64,000 nt of DNA from Rhodocyclaceae bacterium (GCA_020445745.1 JAGRGB010000151.1:1-64000); one strand, 5' to 3'; shown: positions 37,732-52,354, counted from the first letter of the stretch. Notes: a model not told the origin generated them from the sequence alone. Numbers and translations: made by a program.

Positions 37732-37760
37732 AAAAAAAGAAGCGGCTCGAAGGCCGCTTC
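37732..37760 (-). terminator. Rho-independent terminator of tRNA-Ser
   Basis: On the minus strand GAAGCGGC and GCCGCTTC form an eight-pair stem with a six-base loop, followed by seven T. It lies 13 bp past the tRNA 3' end. Confidence 0.9.
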
Positions 37761-37772
37761 TCTGTTGAACTC

Positions 37773-37863
<91 letters not shown>

Positions 37864-38021
37864 CGTCCGGTTCGAAAACCGAAGCCGCGCATTATACAGT
37901 CGTCGCGGGCCGTGTATACCCCAATCGCAAGCACCGACCCGAGCTCCATTGCGTGCGGTGCCGGGACAGGTGCGGAAGTGGCAGGAGACACCGCCACTGC
38001 CGTGGTTGCGGCCTGCGATGT

Positions 38022-38390
38022 TCAGGCCACATTCCTCTTCTGCAGGCGCGGCAGCAGTTCATCGTAGGCGCGGACCGCTTCGGCGGCATACATCAGCGTC
38101 GGACCACCACCCATGTAGGTGCAGACCGCCAATGTCTCCATCAGCTGTTCACGGCTGACGCCGAGCCGGATCAGCGCCTTGACGTGGAAACCGATGCACG
38201 CATCGCAGCGCGAGGAGACGCCGATCGCCAGCGCGATCAGTTCCTTTTGCAGGGCCGACAGGCTGCCAGCCTTCATCGATGCCTTGGCGAGTCCTCCGAA
38301 GGCCTGCATCGTGTCTGGAATCTCGCGGCGCATTTCGTCGAGGGCTGCGGTGACATCGGATGTGATCTGGACGAAGGACTTGCCTTCCAT
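38022..38390 (-). CDS. AhpD-like/carboxymuconolactone decarboxylase-family protein
   Basis: The product is 122 aa. The ATG at 38390 is chosen because GGGAGG lies four bases upstream; a TTG at 38402 sits before that site. The central CDACIGFHVKALIRLG has the CxxC-x3-H motif of AhpD-type alkylhydroperoxidases, which use the cysteine pair to reduce peroxides. The family also contains decarboxylases, but these lack the pair. The YMGGGPTLMYAAEAVRAYDEL ending is typical of the small single-domain members. It stands alone and is divergent from mltF. Confidence 0.88.
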   Translation of the reverse strand: MEGKSFVQITSDVTAALDEMRREIPDTMQAFGGLAKASMKAGSLSALQKELIALAIGVSSRCDACIGFHVKALIRLGVSREQLMETLAVCTYMGGGPTLMYAAEAVRAYDELLPRLQKRNVA

Positions 38391-38404
38391 GGTGCCTCCC
38401 AAGC

Positions 38405-38432
38405 TTGAAAGTTAATAAGTATGTTCTAATAT
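38405..38432 (+). promoter_or_regulatory. Sigma-70-type promoter of mltF
   Basis: TTGAAA and TAATAT are separated by 16 bases in an AT-rich patch, about 105 bp before the mltF start. The patch may also serve the divergent AhpD-like gene. Confidence 0.6.
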
Positions 38433-38537
38433 ATCATATTTGGTGACAAGCGGCCGTCCGCTGGGGTATCAATTCGTTCCCGGCTGCAAGGAACAACGAT
38501 CTTGCGTCACCGAACCCCATCGCCGAGTGTATCGACC

Positions 38538-41257
<2,720 letters not shown>

Positions 41258-41428
41258 CTACCCGCTCGCCCCGCCGGTCTGTGCGCGACCGCTCGGCAGA
41301 CGATAGACGCCCTCAATCGGAAGCCCCATCAGGTGACCGAAACTTTTTCCACAAGATGCGATCTGTGAGCCATAGTTAATACCAACGAGGCGACACGTCA
41401 GATGACGCCCGCATGAGGAGGAGAACAC

Positions 41429-41692
41429 ATGCTTTCGATCCGAGACTGTCTCGACTATTGCGATCTCACCGACGACGAGGTCGCGTTAATCGCCGAGCAC
41501 GAAGACATCCCCGATGCAGCCGCGGCTCACATTGCCTGCGGTCTGGTCCAGACCCGCGAAGGCGTACTGATCCTTACCCGCTACCTGACCGACATGGTCG
41601 ACCGCGCAGAACGCGGCGGCAACCGGGAAAAGGCGGAGTGGGCGCGCCTGACCTTCGCCCGCTTCCTGAAGGACCATCCGCCATTGCATTGA
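41429..41692 (+). CDS. Conserved small hypothetical protein
   Basis: The product is 87 aa, with GGAGGAG seven to eight bases before the ATG. The sequence (MLSIRDCLDYCDLTDDEVALIAEH, then an Ala-rich helix and RLTFARFLKDHPPLH) is helical and acidic, with no membrane segment. I recognise it only as a small soluble protein of the kind found near serS/rarA in related bacteria. Its strong ribosome site and good codon bias support it. Function is unknown. Confidence 0.7.
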   Translation: MLSIRDCLDYCDLTDDEVALIAEHEDIPDAAAAHIACGLVQTREGVLILTRYLTDMVDRAERGGNREKAEWARLTFARFLKDHPPLH

Positions 41693-41717
41693 CGTGCCCG
41701 CAGGCCGCGCGGGGGGA

Positions 41718-43064
41718 TCAGTCGATGCCCTCGCCGCTCCCGGTGGCCCCGGCACGCCGGGTCCACGCCTCGTCCATGGCCCTGAGCCGGTCTAGCTTTT
41801 CCCGAATGCGCAGTTCCATGCCCCGTGCCACCGGTCGATACCAGCCGGGACGCAGGGGGAGCCCTTCGGGCAGATAGCGCTCACCCGCGGCATAGCCTTC
41901 AGGCTCGTCGTGGGCATAGCGATAGCCGTGCCCGTGGCCGAGACTGCGCACCAGACGGGTCGGTGCGTTGCGCAGGTGCAGTGGCACCGGCAGCGAGCCG
42001 TGCTCGCCAGCGGCCTTGCGGGCGGCATCGTAGGCGACATATACGGCGTTGGACTTGGCCGCACAGGCCAGGAAGACGGCGGCCTGCGCGAGCGCCAGTT
42101 CGCCCTCCGGCGAGCCCAGCCGCTCGTATGCGGCGCACGCGTTCAGGCATATCTCTAGCGCCCGCGGATCGGCCAGACCGACGTCCTCGCTGGCCATCCG
42201 CAGCAGCCGCCGGCCGAGGTAATGGGGATCCCCGCCCCCCTCCAGCATTCGGCACAGCCAGTACAGCGCCGCATCGGGATCGGAACCCCGGATCGACTTA
42301 TGCAACGCGGAAATTTGATCGTAGAAGGCGTCGCCGCCCTTGTCGAAGCGCCGCAGGCTGCGGGCCAGCACTCGATCGACGAAGTCCGGTCCGACCTCGT
42401 CTGCATGGTCCGCGCCGGCCGCATCGAGCAGTTGCTCGACCAGATTGAGCAGCCGGCGCCCGTCACCGTCCGCGAATCCGCACAGGCGGGCGACGGCATC
42501 CTCGGCAAAGCGCGGTGCCGCGTCGACCGTATCCAGTGCACGGGCCATCAGCGCGCGCAGGTCCTGGTCGCCGAGCGGCTGCAGGACGTAGACACTGGCC
42601 CGCGACAGCAGGGCCGAATTGACTTCGAAGGACGGATTCTCGGTGGTCGCACCGATGAAGGTCAGCACGCCCTGTTCGACGAACGGCAGGAAGGCGTCCT
42701 GTTGCGCCTTGTTGAAGCGGTGCACCTCGTCGACGAACAATACGGTCGGGCGTCCGCGCTCCCGCGCCTGCTGCGCGCGGGCAACCGCCTCGCGGATGTC
42801 CTTGACGCCGGAGAACACCGCCGACAAGGCCTGGAAATCGGCATCGACTGCACCGGCCATCAGCCTTGCCAGCGTCGTCTTGCCGACACCGGGCGGGCCC
42901 CAAAGGATCATCGAGTGCAGCTTGCCGGCCGCATACGCCAGGCGTAGCGGCTTGCCCTTGCCGAGCAGATGGGCCTGGCCGATGACATCGTCGATCCGCC
43001 TGGGACGCAGGCGTTCCGCGAGGGGCGCCCGATCGGAGTGGTCCGAGTCGAACAGCCCGCCCAT
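41718..43064 (-). CDS. rarA: Replication-associated recombination protein RarA
   Basis: The product is 448 aa, an AAA+ ATPase. Visible parts are LAERLRPRRIDDVIGQ, Walker A (GPPGVGKTT), Walker B (VLFVDEVHRFNKAQQDAFLP), sensor 1 (GATTENPSFEVNSALLSR) and the C-terminal MgsA_C domain (KSIRGSDPDAALYWLCRML). RarA acts at stalled replication forks. It is in line with lolA and ftsK on the same strand. Confidence 0.97.
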   Translation of the reverse strand: MGGLFDSDHSDRAPLAERLRPRRIDDVIGQAHLLGKGKPLRLAYAAGKLHSMILWGPPGVGKTTLARLMAGAVDADFQALSAVFSGVKDIREAVARAQQARERGRPTVLFVDEVHRFNKAQQDAFLPFVEQGVLTFIGATTENPSFEVNSALLSRASVYVLQPLGDQDLRALMARALDTVDAAPRFAEDAVARLCGFADGDGRRLLNLVEQLLDAAGADHADEVGPDFVDRVLARSLRRFDKGGDAFYDQISALHKSIRGSDPDAALYWLCRMLEGGGDPHYLGRRLLRMASEDVGLADPRALEICLNACAAYERLGSPEGELALAQAAVFLACAAKSNAVYVAYDAARKAAGEHGSLPVPLHLRNAPTRLVRSLGHGHGYRYAHDEPEGYAAGERYLPEGLPLRPGWYRPVARGMELRIREKLDRLRAMDEAWTRRAGATGSGEGID

Positions 43065-43083
43065 CAGTGCCCCGCCCGCTGCG

Positions 43084-43716
43084 TCATTGGCCGATCACGT
43101 CGGCCCCGGCGGGTGGCACGAACTGGAAGATCTGCGGCGCCAGGGTCGGATTGACCTCGAAGCGCTCGAATTGCAGTTCGGTCTGCTGCCCGAAGCTGTC
43201 ACGGATTACCATCGCCTGCAGTTCGCTTCCCGCGAATCCGAGCTCCATCTCGGAAAATGGGCTGTCGGCCGCCTTCGGACGGGCAGCGATCCAGTCCAGG
43301 CCGTCGCGGCTGCCATTATCGGCAAGCTCGAAATTGCGTGACAGGTCCCCTTCCCCGGCCAGGATTGCCGCCGGCGTCGCGCCGAGCGCTTCGCCCAGCG
43401 GCTTGACCGTCACCTGGTTGAGATCCTGGTCGTAGGACCATAGCCGCTGGCCATCGCCTACCAGGCGCTGCGGGTACGGCTCGGTATAGACCCACAGGAA
43501 GCGGTTCGGCCGGGCAAACGCGAAATCACCGGCGGAGCGCTGCGGCCTACGCCCCGAGCGCGAAACCACGACCTGCGTGAAACGGCCCTGCCCCGACCGC
43601 ACCTCGGCGAGGAAGCGGTCGAGCCGCGACATCACGTCCCCGCCCTGCGCCGACAGCGGCGCCAGCATGGCGGCCAGCGCCAGCCACAAGCCACCGAGGC
43701 GGCGCGTGACATTCAT
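43084..43716 (-). CDS. lolA: Outer-membrane lipoprotein carrier protein LolA
   Basis: The product is 210 aa. It has a signal peptide ([19 protein letters not shown]) and the family blocks [58 protein letters not shown]. LolA carries lipoproteins across the periplasm from LolCDE to LolB. The start codon overlaps the ftsK stop (ATGA), which suggests coupled translation, and rarA follows after 19 bp. Confidence 0.95.
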   Translation of the reverse strand: MNVTRRLGGLWLALAAMLAPLSAQGGDVMSRLDRFLAEVRSGQGRFTQVVVSRSGRRPQRSAGDFAFARPNRFLWVYTEPYPQRLVGDGQRLWSYDQDLNQVTVKPLGEALGATPAAILAGEGDLSRNFELADNGSRDGLDWIAARPKAADSPFSEMELGFAGSELQAMVIRDSFGQQTELQFERFEVNPTLAPQIFQFVPPAGADVIGQ

Positions 43717-46004
43717 TCCGACTCCCGCGCCGGGGCAAGCACTTCGCGATTGCCGCTGCCTCCCGCGGCGGACACCAGACCGGAGCGCTCCATCTGTTCG
43801 ATCAGGCGTGCCGCGCGGTTGTAGCCGATGCGCAGATGGCGCTGCACCAGCGAGATCGACGGGCGACGCGTCTTCAGCACGACGTCGACGGCCTGGTCGT
43901 AGAGCGGATCCGATTCGTCACCGGCAGCGCCGGCGTCGCCGCCGCCGAGGCCGCCGCCATCGTCCTCCGGCGCCGACAGGATGCCTTCCACGTAGTCGGG
44001 ATCACCATGCTGCTTGAGATGGTCGACCACTTTGTGCACCTCCTCGTCGGCGACGAAGGCACCATGCACCCGCACCGGCAGCCCGGTGCCCGGCGGCAGG
44101 TAGAGCATGTCGCCCATGCCCAGCAGGGTCTCCGCCCCCATCTGGTCGAGGATCGTGCGCGAGTCGATCTTGCTCGACACCTGGAATGCGATCCGCGTCG
44201 GAATGTTGGCCTTGATCAGGCCGGTGATGACGTCCACCGACGGCCGCTGGGTGGCGAGGATCAGGTGGATCCCGGCGGCGCGCGCCTTTTGCGCCAGCCG
44301 CGCGATGAGTTCCTCGACCTTCTTGCCGACCACCATCATCAGATCGGCGAACTCGTCGACGACGACGACGATGTGGGGCAGATGGTCGAGCGGTTCCGGG
44401 CTTTCCGGGGTGATCGAGAACGGATTGGTCAGTGGTTTGCCGGCCTTTGCGGCCTCGGCAACCTGGCGGTTGAACCCGGCCAGATTGCGCACGCCGACCG
44501 CGGCCATCAGCTTGTATCGCTTCTCCATCTCGGCGACGCACCAGTTCAGCGCGTGTCCGGCATGCTTCATGTCCGTGACGACCGGCGCCAGGAGATGCGG
44601 AATGCCCTCGTAGACCGACAGTTCGAGCATCTTCGGATCCACCAGGATCAAGCGCACCCGCGACGGCTCGGACTTGTAGAGCAGCGACAGGATCATCGCG
44701 TTGACCCCGACCGACTTGCCGGATCCGGTCGTACCCGCGACCAGCAGATGCGGCATCTTGGCGAGGTCGGCGACCACCGGGAGTCCGCCGATGTCCTTGC
44801 CGAGCGCCACGGTCAGCGGCGAATGCATGTCCTGGTAGGCCTTTGAGGCGACGATCTCGGACAGGCGCACCGTCTGGCGCCGCGGGTTGGGAAGTTCCAG
44901 AGCCATGCACGATTTGCCCGGCACGGTTTCGATCACGCGCACCGAGATCAGCGACAGCGCACGCGCCAGATCCTTCGCCAGATTCACCACCTGGCTGCCC
45001 TTGACACCGGTGGCAGGCTCGATCTCGTAGCGGGTGATCACCGGGCCCGGATAGGCGGCCAGCACCTTGACCTCGACGCCGAAGTCGGCGAGCTTGGTCT
45101 CGATCAGACGCGACGTGAATTCCAGCGATTCGGCGCTCGGCGGCTCGACGTCGCGCGACGCCGGATCGAGCAGCGCGACCGGCGGGACCGCGCCGTCCGG
45201 AAGGTCCGCAAACAGGGCCCGCTGACGCTCTTTCTCGATGCGCTCCGACTTCGGCACCTCGACGATCGCCGGCTCGATGCGTACCGGCACGGGCTTCTTG
45301 GCTTCGTTGCGGCGCCGCCGTGACAATACCGCCGCTTCCCGCTTGACCGCGATTTCACGGCCGACTCGGCGATCCCGCCACGCCGACAGCGAACCGGCGA
45401 GCGACAGCCACAGGGACTCGAGCCAGGTTCCGACCCGCTCGGCGGCGGCCACCCACGAAATCCCGGTGAACAGGCTGACGCCGGTCGCCACCAGGGTCAG
45501 CAGGATCACCGTACCACCGGTGAATCCGAGGTACTGGACGACGGTCCGCCCTACCTCGGTACCGATCAGCCCCCCCGCAGCGAGCGGCAGATCCGCCTGC
45601 ACGCTATGAAAGCGCATCGCCTCGAGCGCGCTGCTGGCGACCACCGTCAACAGGAAGCCGGCGCCGACCACGACGACCGAACGGCGATCGGCCCGCCCGG
45701 GTTCGCGCAGCCGGCGGTAGCCCCATACCAGGCCGAGACCGAGGAACAGCACCCACCACCAGGCCGACACGCCGAACAGGTAGAGCATCAGGTCGGACAG
45801 CCAGGCGCCGAAACGACCGCCCGGGTTGGCGACGCGCGACACCGCCGCGGCGTGCGACCATCCGGGATCGGACTTGCTGTAACCGAGCAGCACCATCGCG
45901 ACATAGACGCCGCAAAGACCGAACAGCAGCCACCGCGTCTCCTGCAGACGAGCGGCGATCTTGTCGGGCAAGGGCTGGGATCGGGATGAAACGGAAGGCA
46001 GCAT
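43713..46004 (-). CDS. ftsK: DNA translocase FtsK
   Basis: The product is 763 aa. The ATG at 46004 is chosen because a TATAAT lies at 46042-46047, making the upstream in-frame ATG at 46058 untranscribed. About four membrane helices (30-200) are followed by a short linker rather than the long Pro/Gln linker of E. coli. The motor domain has Walker A ([12 protein letters not shown]), [11 protein letters not shown] as Walker B and [21 protein letters not shown]. The C-terminal gamma domain ([23 protein letters not shown]) reads KOPS sequences. It pumps chromosome ends through the septum and activates XerCD. Confidence 0.96.
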   Translation of the reverse strand: MLPSVSSRSQPLPDKIAARLQETRWLLFGLCGVYVAMVLLGYSKSDPGWSHAAAVSRVANPGGRFGAWLSDLMLYLFGVSAWWWVLFLGLGLVWGYRRLREPGRADRRSVVVVGAGFLLTVVASSALEAMRFHSVQADLPLAAGGLIGTEVGRTVVQYLGFTGGTVILLTLVATGVSLFTGISWVAAAERVGTWLESLWLSLAGSLSAWRDRRVGREIAVKREAAVLSRRRRNEAKKPVPVRIEPAIVEVPKSERIEKERQRALFADLPDGAVPPVALLDPASRDVEPPSAESLEFTSRLIETKLADFGVEVKVLAAYPGPVITRYEIEPATGVKGSQVVNLAKDLARALSLISVRVIETVPGKSCMALELPNPRRQTVRLSEIVASKAYQDMHSPLTVALGKDIGGLPVVADLAKMPHLLVAGTTGSGKSVGVNAMILSLLYKSEPSRVRLILVDPKMLELSVYEGIPHLLAPVVTDMKHAGHALNWCVAEMEKRYKLMAAVGVRNLAGFNRQVAEAAKAGKPLTNPFSITPESPEPLDHLPHIVVVVDEFADLMMVVGKKVEELIARLAQKARAAGIHLILATQRPSVDVITGLIKANIPTRIAFQVSSKIDSRTILDQMGAETLLGMGDMLYLPPGTGLPVRVHGAFVADEEVHKVVDHLKQHGDPDYVEGILSAPEDDGGGLGGGDAGAAGDESDPLYDQAVDVVLKTRRPSISLVQRHLRIGYNRAARLIEQMERSGLVSAAGGSGNREVLAPARESE

Positions 46005-46041
46005 TGGCGGGCGCCAGCGCGGGACTGTGAATCTGCCTTCG

Positions 46042-46047
46042 ATTATA
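46042..46047 (-). promoter_or_regulatory. -10 element of the ftsK promoter
   Basis: TATAAT on the minus strand, 38-43 bp before the chosen ftsK ATG. The -35 hexamer 17 bases upstream (GATGAC) is weak. Confidence 0.55.
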
Positions 46048-46096
46048 TGCGATCGCACCGGCCGGTCATCGCGGCCGGCCGCGCCGATACACGCAA

Positions 46097-46768
46097 TTAC
46101 AGCTCGTTGATACGCTGGCGCAACACGATGCCGCGGTCACATTCCTCGATCAGGCCCTGGACGCCGAGATCCTTCATCACCCGGCTGACCATCTCGCGCG
46201 AGGCGCCGATCATCTTGGCGATGTCCTGCTTGGAGATCTTGCGCACGACGATCTGCTCGCCGTCGACGTCTTCCGCCATCTCCAGCAGCAGGCGCGCCAC
46301 CCGGCCATAGACGTCCATCAATGCCAGACTTTCGATCTTGCGGTCGGCGTTGCGCAGTCGCTCGGCCAGGTTGCACATGATTCGCCAGGCAATCTCGAAG
46401 TTGTCCTGCATCATGCGCCGGAAGTCGTTCTTGGCGATCATCACGACATCCACCGGCGACACCGCGACGACCGAGGCCGAACGCGGCTGCTCGTCGAATA
46501 TTCCCATCTCGCCGAACAGCTCGCCCTGGCCCAGCATCGTCAGGATCACCTCGCGCCCGTCTTCGTCGCTGACCAGGACCTTGAGCGTGCCCGTCAGCAC
46601 GAAATAGACGTAGTCGGCGCGATCACCCGCGTGCACCACCGCGTGTCCGCGCGGCACCCGCCGCATCATCGCATGCTGGGCGACCACCGCCAGGCGATCG
46701 TCGCCGAGGCCGTTGAACAGCGGGAAGGTTTTCAGGGCAATCGTCGAAACGGCATTCGAAACGTTCAT
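46097..46768 (-). CDS. Crp/Fnr-family regulator (CRP-like, no iron-sulfur cysteines)
   Basis: The product is 223 aa. GGAG lies five bases before the ATG at 46768. The N-terminal cyclic-nucleotide-binding domain holds a phosphate-cassette-like block ([20 protein letters not shown]), which keeps the Gly-Glu and Arg that contact cAMP. The C-terminal helix-turn-helix is [25 protein letters not shown]. No N-terminal cysteine cluster is present, so it is not an oxygen sensor of the FNR type. It occupies the place that lrp has in the enteric trxB-lrp-ftsK order, divergent from trxB. Confidence 0.9.
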   Translation of the reverse strand: MNVSNAVSTIALKTFPLFNGLGDDRLAVVAQHAMMRRVPRGHAVVHAGDRADYVYFVLTGTLKVLVSDEDGREVILTMLGQGELFGEMGIFDEQPRSASVVAVSPVDVVMIAKNDFRRMMQDNFEIAWRIMCNLAERLRNADRKIESLALMDVYGRVARLLLEMAEDVDGEQIVVRKISKQDIAKMIGASREMVSRVMKDLGVQGLIEECDRGIVLRQRINEL

Positions 46769-46957
46769 GCTCACTCCATTCTGACCCCGGCACGCGCGCC
46801 GTGCAGCACCAGCAGGATCGGGGACACCAGTCCCCACGGCCTTAGAGTATATGTCAAAGCATCGCCACATTAGGCATGCGCCACCGGAATTCACCTGCCA
46901 TACGGTAGCGCCTCGCCGCCGGCCGGTGGCCAGCGAAGCCGCAAAACGGGGCCCGGC

Positions 46958-46963
46958 TATAAT
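46958..46963 (+). promoter_or_regulatory. -10 element of the trxB promoter
   Basis: TATAAT, 36 bp before the trxB ATG; no clear -35. Confidence 0.5.
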
Positions 46964-46992
46964 CCGCGCATTGCGAACCACAGTCTGGATGA

Positions 46993-47955
<963 letters not shown>

Positions 47956-47962
47956 GGCGCCG

Positions 47963-49012
47963 ATGGGCAAGCGAGGCCGGCCTCGCGAGGGCCGACCAGG
48001 CGCGCACGAGCCCGCCGGCCATCGCCCGTTCGCCGGCCTCAAGGGCGCCTTCGGCGCGCAGCCGATGGGGTCATCGACGAGCGCGACGGCGCGCAGCGTT
48101 GGCGGCCACGAGCCGGTCTCCGACGAGGACCTGGCATTGTTCAGGCGCGAGGTGCGCGGTACCCGCCGCCTGCGCGACGACAACCGCCACCCGCTGGAGC
48201 GCCCCAAACCGCCGCCGACGACGCGCCCCAGAGGTGCCGATGGCGCCGATGGCGACGAGTCTGCGCGCTCCGCGCACGGTCGTCTCCGACGACCGCGCAC
48301 CGACGCCGAACTGTTCGCCGAGGCGATGGCGGGCGTGCGCAGGCTTGCGAACGACAATCGGGTCGAATTGCCGTCGAGGGCCTGCCAGCGGCCCCGCACC
48401 GGATCGGAATCCGAGCCGCGGCTCGACGCGCCACCACCCGACGAGGCGACCAGCACCGTCGACCTGCTCGACTGGGCCCATGCCGGCGCGACGCCCCTCA
48501 AGGACGACGGCCGGGTCGATGTCGGGCGACCGAAACCGGCACCGCTGCCGCTGCAAAGCGCCCGCGACGAACAGTCGGTATTGCGGGAATCGATCGAAAC
48601 GCCCCTCAGCTTCGAGGATCATCTCGACATCGGCGACGAGGCACTGTTCCTGCGCAGCGGCCTGCCACGGCGCATACTCGGCGATCTGCGCCGTGGTCGC
48701 TGGGTCGTACAGGGTCAACTCGACCTGCACGGCATGACGCGCGACGAGGCACGTCTCGCGCTCGCGGAATTCCTCTGCCGCTGCCTTCGGGAAGGACGCC
48801 GCTGCGTGCGCCTGATTCACGGCAAGGGCCTGGGGTCGCCCGGGGGCGTAGGCGTGCTCAAGCAGCTGTCGCGCGGCTGGCTGGCTCAGCGCGAAGAGAT
48901 CCTGGCATTTTGCCAAGCCTTGCCGCACCAGGGCGGCAGCGGCGCCCTGGTGATCCTGCTGCGGGTCGGCGGCGTCAGGCCAGCGCCCCGCAGTCGCGAG
49001 CCGGCTGCCTGA
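47963..49012 (+). CDS. Smr-domain protein with a threefold N-terminal motif
   Basis: The product is 349 aa. The C-terminal Smr domain (about 250-335) has the DLHGMT and HGKG signatures of MutS2-type nucleases and YdaL-like proteins. Before it a short motif of the form (D/E)LF..A..G.R.L..DNR occurs three times: near 48122 (DEDLALFRREVRGTRRLRDD), 48302 (AELFAEAMAGVRRLANDNR) and 48458 (VDLLDWAHAGATPLKDDGR). One copy is normal for this family, which is usually about 190-230 residues long. The first 45 residues are basic. The start at 47963 is the first ATG after trxB. Nucleic-acid cleavage or binding is likely. Confidence 0.85.
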   Translation: MGKRGRPREGRPGAHEPAGHRPFAGLKGAFGAQPMGSSTSATARSVGGHEPVSDEDLALFRREVRGTRRLRDDNRHPLERPKPPPTTRPRGADGADGDESARSAHGRLRRPRTDAELFAEAMAGVRRLANDNRVELPSRACQRPRTGSESEPRLDAPPPDEATSTVDLLDWAHAGATPLKDDGRVDVGRPKPAPLPLQSARDEQSVLRESIETPLSFEDHLDIGDEALFLRSGLPRRILGDLRRGRWVVQGQLDLHGMTRDEARLALAEFLCRCLREGRRCVRLIHGKGLGSPGGVGVLKQLSRGWLAQREEILAFCQALPHQGGSGALVILLRVGGVRPAPRSREPAA

Positions 49013-49022
49013 CCGGACAGCC

Positions 49023-49379
<357 letters not shown>

Positions 49380-49403
49380 TTATCTCGCCCGCCGCCGGCC
49401 GGA

Positions 49404-51020
49404 TCAGTATTCGTCACGGAAGCGGGAAGTGATCGGGAAACGCCAGTCCTTGCCGAATCCGCGCTCGGTGACACGGATGCCGACCGGCGCCTGGCGCCGT
49501 TTGTATTCGTTGCGCCGCAACATGGTCACCGCCCGCCGGACGTCGTCCTCGCGATGACCCCGCGCGATGATCTCGCGAGGCGACAGGTCCTGCTCCATGT
49601 AGGCTTCGATGATCGCGTCGAGCACTTCGTAGGGAGGCAGCGAGTCCTGGTCGGTCTGGTCGGGCTTCAGTTCGGCCGACGGCGGCCGGGTGATGATGTT
49701 CTCCGGGATCACCGGGGCGATCGTGTTGCGCCAGCGCGCGAGACGATACACCAGCGTCTTGTAGATGTCGCGCAGCACCGCGAAACCGCCCGCCATGTCG
49801 CCGTACAGGGTCGCGTAGCCGGTGGCCATCTCGCTCTTGTTGCCGGTGGTCAGCACCAGTCGTCCGGACTTGTTCGAAAACGCCATCAACAGGTTGCCGC
49901 GAATGCGCGACTGCAGGTTCTCCTCGGTGGTGTCGGTCGGCAGACCGGCAAAATACGGTTCGAGCATGCGCTCGTAGACGTCCATCGCCGGCGCGATCGG
50001 GATCTCGTCGTACTCGACGCCCAGGGCGGCCACCAGCGCCCGCGAATCGTCGAGGCTCATCTGCGCAGTGTAGGGCGAGGCCATCATGATCGCCCGGACG
50101 CGGTCGGCGCCGAGGGCGTCGGCGGCAACGCACAAGGTCAGCGCCGAGTCGATACCGCCCGAAAGCCCGATGATCGCGCCGGGGAATCCATTCTTGCCGA
50201 TGTAGTCGCGTACACCGCTGACCAGCGCCGCATAGACCTCGGCTTCTTCGACCACGGCCTCCTCGCGGCGCCCGCCGATCCATCGCCCGGCGCACCATTC
50301 GACGACGTCGATCGCCTCGTCGAATCCGGCCGCACGATAACTGCACCGGGCGTCGTTGTCGAGCGCCATCGAATAGCCATCGAACACCAGCTCGTCCTGG
50401 CCGCCGACCATGTTCACGTACAGCACCGCGAGGCCGGACTCGCGAACGCGATCGGCCAGCACCTGCTCGCGCTCGCGGCTCTTGCCTATATGGTAGGGCG
50501 AGGCGTTCAGCGACAGCAGCAGATCGGCGCCGGCACGCCGCACCGCGTCGACCGGCCAGGCATCCCAGACGTCGGCGCAGATGCTGACGCCGCATCGGAC
50601 CCCGGCCACCGTGAACACCAGGGCATCGTCGCCGGCATCGAAATAGCGCTTCTCGTCGAACACCTGGTAGTTGGGCAAGCGCATCTTGCAATAGGTGCCC
50701 ACGACCCGCCCGTCGCGCACTACCGAGGCCGCGTTGTAGAAGTGGCCGTCAGCCGCCAGCGGGTGACCGACCACCGCCACGATGTCCCGCAGTTGCTCCG
50801 CGAGCGTCGCGAGGGCGGCGGCGCACGCGCGATAGAAATCCGGTCGCAGCAGCAGGTCCTCGGGCGGATAGCCGCACAGCGCGAGCTCGGGAGTGACGAC
50901 GATGTCGGCCCCCGCATTGCGTGCCGATGCGGCTGCCTCGGCTATGCGACGGGCATTGCCCTCGAGGTCGCCCACCGTGCAGTTGATCTGCGCGACCGCG
51001 ATTTTCAGGGTCTTGTCCAT
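49404..51020 (-). CDS. nadE: Glutamine-dependent NAD+ synthetase
   Basis: The product is 538 aa. The N-terminal nitrilase-type amidase domain (about 1-260) has its catalytic Glu in VVTPELALCGYPPEDLL, Lys in YCKMRLPNYQVFDEKRYF and Cys in GVSICADVWD; it frees ammonia from glutamine. The C-terminal synthetase domain has the P-loop GLSGGIDSALT and GNKSEMATGYATLYGD. Together they amidate deamido-NAD. glnB lies 42 bp downstream. Confidence 0.97.
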   Translation of the reverse strand: MDKTLKIAVAQINCTVGDLEGNARRIAEAAASARNAGADIVVTPELALCGYPPEDLLLRPDFYRACAAALATLAEQLRDIVAVVGHPLAADGHFYNAASVVRDGRVVGTYCKMRLPNYQVFDEKRYFDAGDDALVFTVAGVRCGVSICADVWDAWPVDAVRRAGADLLLSLNASPYHIGKSREREQVLADRVRESGLAVLYVNMVGGQDELVFDGYSMALDNDARCSYRAAGFDEAIDVVEWCAGRWIGGRREEAVVEEAEVYAALVSGVRDYIGKNGFPGAIIGLSGGIDSALTLCVAADALGADRVRAIMMASPYTAQMSLDDSRALVAALGVEYDEIPIAPAMDVYERMLEPYFAGLPTDTTEENLQSRIRGNLLMAFSNKSGRLVLTTGNKSEMATGYATLYGDMAGGFAVLRDIYKTLVYRLARWRNTIAPVIPENIITRPPSAELKPDQTDQDSLPPYEVLDAIIEAYMEQDLSPREIIARGHREDDVRRAVTMLRRNEYKRRQAPVGIRVTERGFGKDWRFPITSRFRDEY

Positions 51021-51201
51021 AGGGTTTCTACTATACCTGCTCGTCGCGCGGGCTTCATCGCAGCGCGCGCCGGTCGCAAAGTGCGCATATTACTCACAGT
51101 TGCTGTGGGTACGGCTGTGCACAAGCGGTGGATTCGCGCGCGCGTGCCGCGGCCCGTCCCGGTTCGTCGCCGCTGACCGATTTCGTGGCACACCCGATTG
51201 C

Positions 51202-52347
51202 ATGGACAATGGACGGAACATGCCGCCACCCGTCGAATTCGAACTGCACGACAGCGTAGACTCGCTCGACGCCGAGGGCTGGGACTCGCTCGGCGACGGG
51301 CACCCGGCCACCAGCCACGTGTTCCTGCGAGCGCTTGAGAAGAGCGCCTGCATCGGCGACGCCGGCGGCTGGGCGCCGCGCTACCTCGTCGGACGTCGCG
51401 AAGGCATGCCGGTTGCAGCGGTACCGCTGTTTCTGAAGAGCCATTCCTATGGCGAATACGTGTTCGACTGGGCATGGGCGGACGCCTACCACCACCATGG
51501 TCTCGACTATTATCCCAAGTGGCTGGTCGCGGCGCCGTTCAGTCCGTTGCCGGGCACGCGGATCTTCGCCCGCGACGACCAGGCGCGCAGATCCGCGATC
51601 GACGCCTTGTGCTCGATCGCCTCACAGAGCGGCCTGTCGTCGCTGCACGTGCTCTTCTGCAATGCCGACGAGGCCCGTTCGCTGGCCGCTGCGGGCCTGC
51701 TGCTGCGCGACGGGGTCCAGTTCCATTGGATCAATCGCGGCGAGGCCGATTTTGACGCCTTCCTCGCCCGCCTCAACCACGACAAGCGCAAGAAGATCCG
51801 CCAGGAACGCCGCAAGCTGGAGACCTGGGCGCTGGACTACCGCTGGCACGATGGCACAACGGCCGGTTCCGCCGACTGGGATTTCTTCATGCGCTGCTAT
51901 CAGGGCACCTACTCCGCCCACCACTCGACACCTTATCTGAACCGGGATTTCTTCGATCGCCTCGCGCGCGACTGTCCGCACAGCGTTCGTCTGCTGATCG
52001 CCTCTCGCGCCGGGCGTCCCCTCGCCAGCGCGTTCTTCCTGGCCTCCGCCGAGGCCCTCTACGGCCGCTACTGGGGCGCCGTCGAGCCGCTGCCCGGCCT
52101 GCATTTCGAGCTGTGCTACTACCGGCCGATCGCCTATTGCATCACCCACGGACTGCGCCGCATGGAAGGCGGTGCCCAGGGCGAACACAAGATGGCCCGA
52201 GGGCTCGAGCCGGTCACCACCCACTCCGCCCACTGGATCGCCGACGGCCGCTTCCGCGACGCCCTGCAACGCCATCTCGCCCTCGAGGGACGCCACCTCG
52301 ACGCATACCGCAGCGAACTCGAGCAGCGCACGCCATTTCGCCGCTGA
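51202..52347 (+). CDS. FemAB-like/DUF482 acyltransferase-fold protein
   Basis: The product is 381 aa; an in-frame ATG at 51220 is an alternative start. The sequence has DWAWADAYHHHGLDYYPKWL, NHDKRKKIRQERRKL and the C-terminal YRPIAYCITHGLRRMEGGAQ with GEHKMARGLEPVTTHSAHW, all hallmarks of the DUF482 branch of the GNAT superfamily found in many proteobacteria. The acyl acceptor and donor are not known. It is divergent from nadE and convergent with ppa; a hairpin lies between the last two. Confidence 0.87.
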   Translation: MDNGRNMPPPVEFELHDSVDSLDAEGWDSLGDGHPATSHVFLRALEKSACIGDAGGWAPRYLVGRREGMPVAAVPLFLKSHSYGEYVFDWAWADAYHHHGLDYYPKWLVAAPFSPLPGTRIFARDDQARRSAIDALCSIASQSGLSSLHVLFCNADEARSLAAAGLLLRDGVQFHWINRGEADFDAFLARLNHDKRKKIRQERRKLETWALDYRWHDGTTAGSADWDFFMRCYQGTYSAHHSTPYLNRDFFDRLARDCPHSVRLLIASRAGRPLASAFFLASAEALYGRYWGAVEPLPGLHFELCYYRPIAYCITHGLRRMEGGAQGEHKMARGLEPVTTHSAHWIADGRFRDALQRHLALEGRHLDAYRSELEQRTPFRR

Positions 52348-52354
52348 AACGAAG

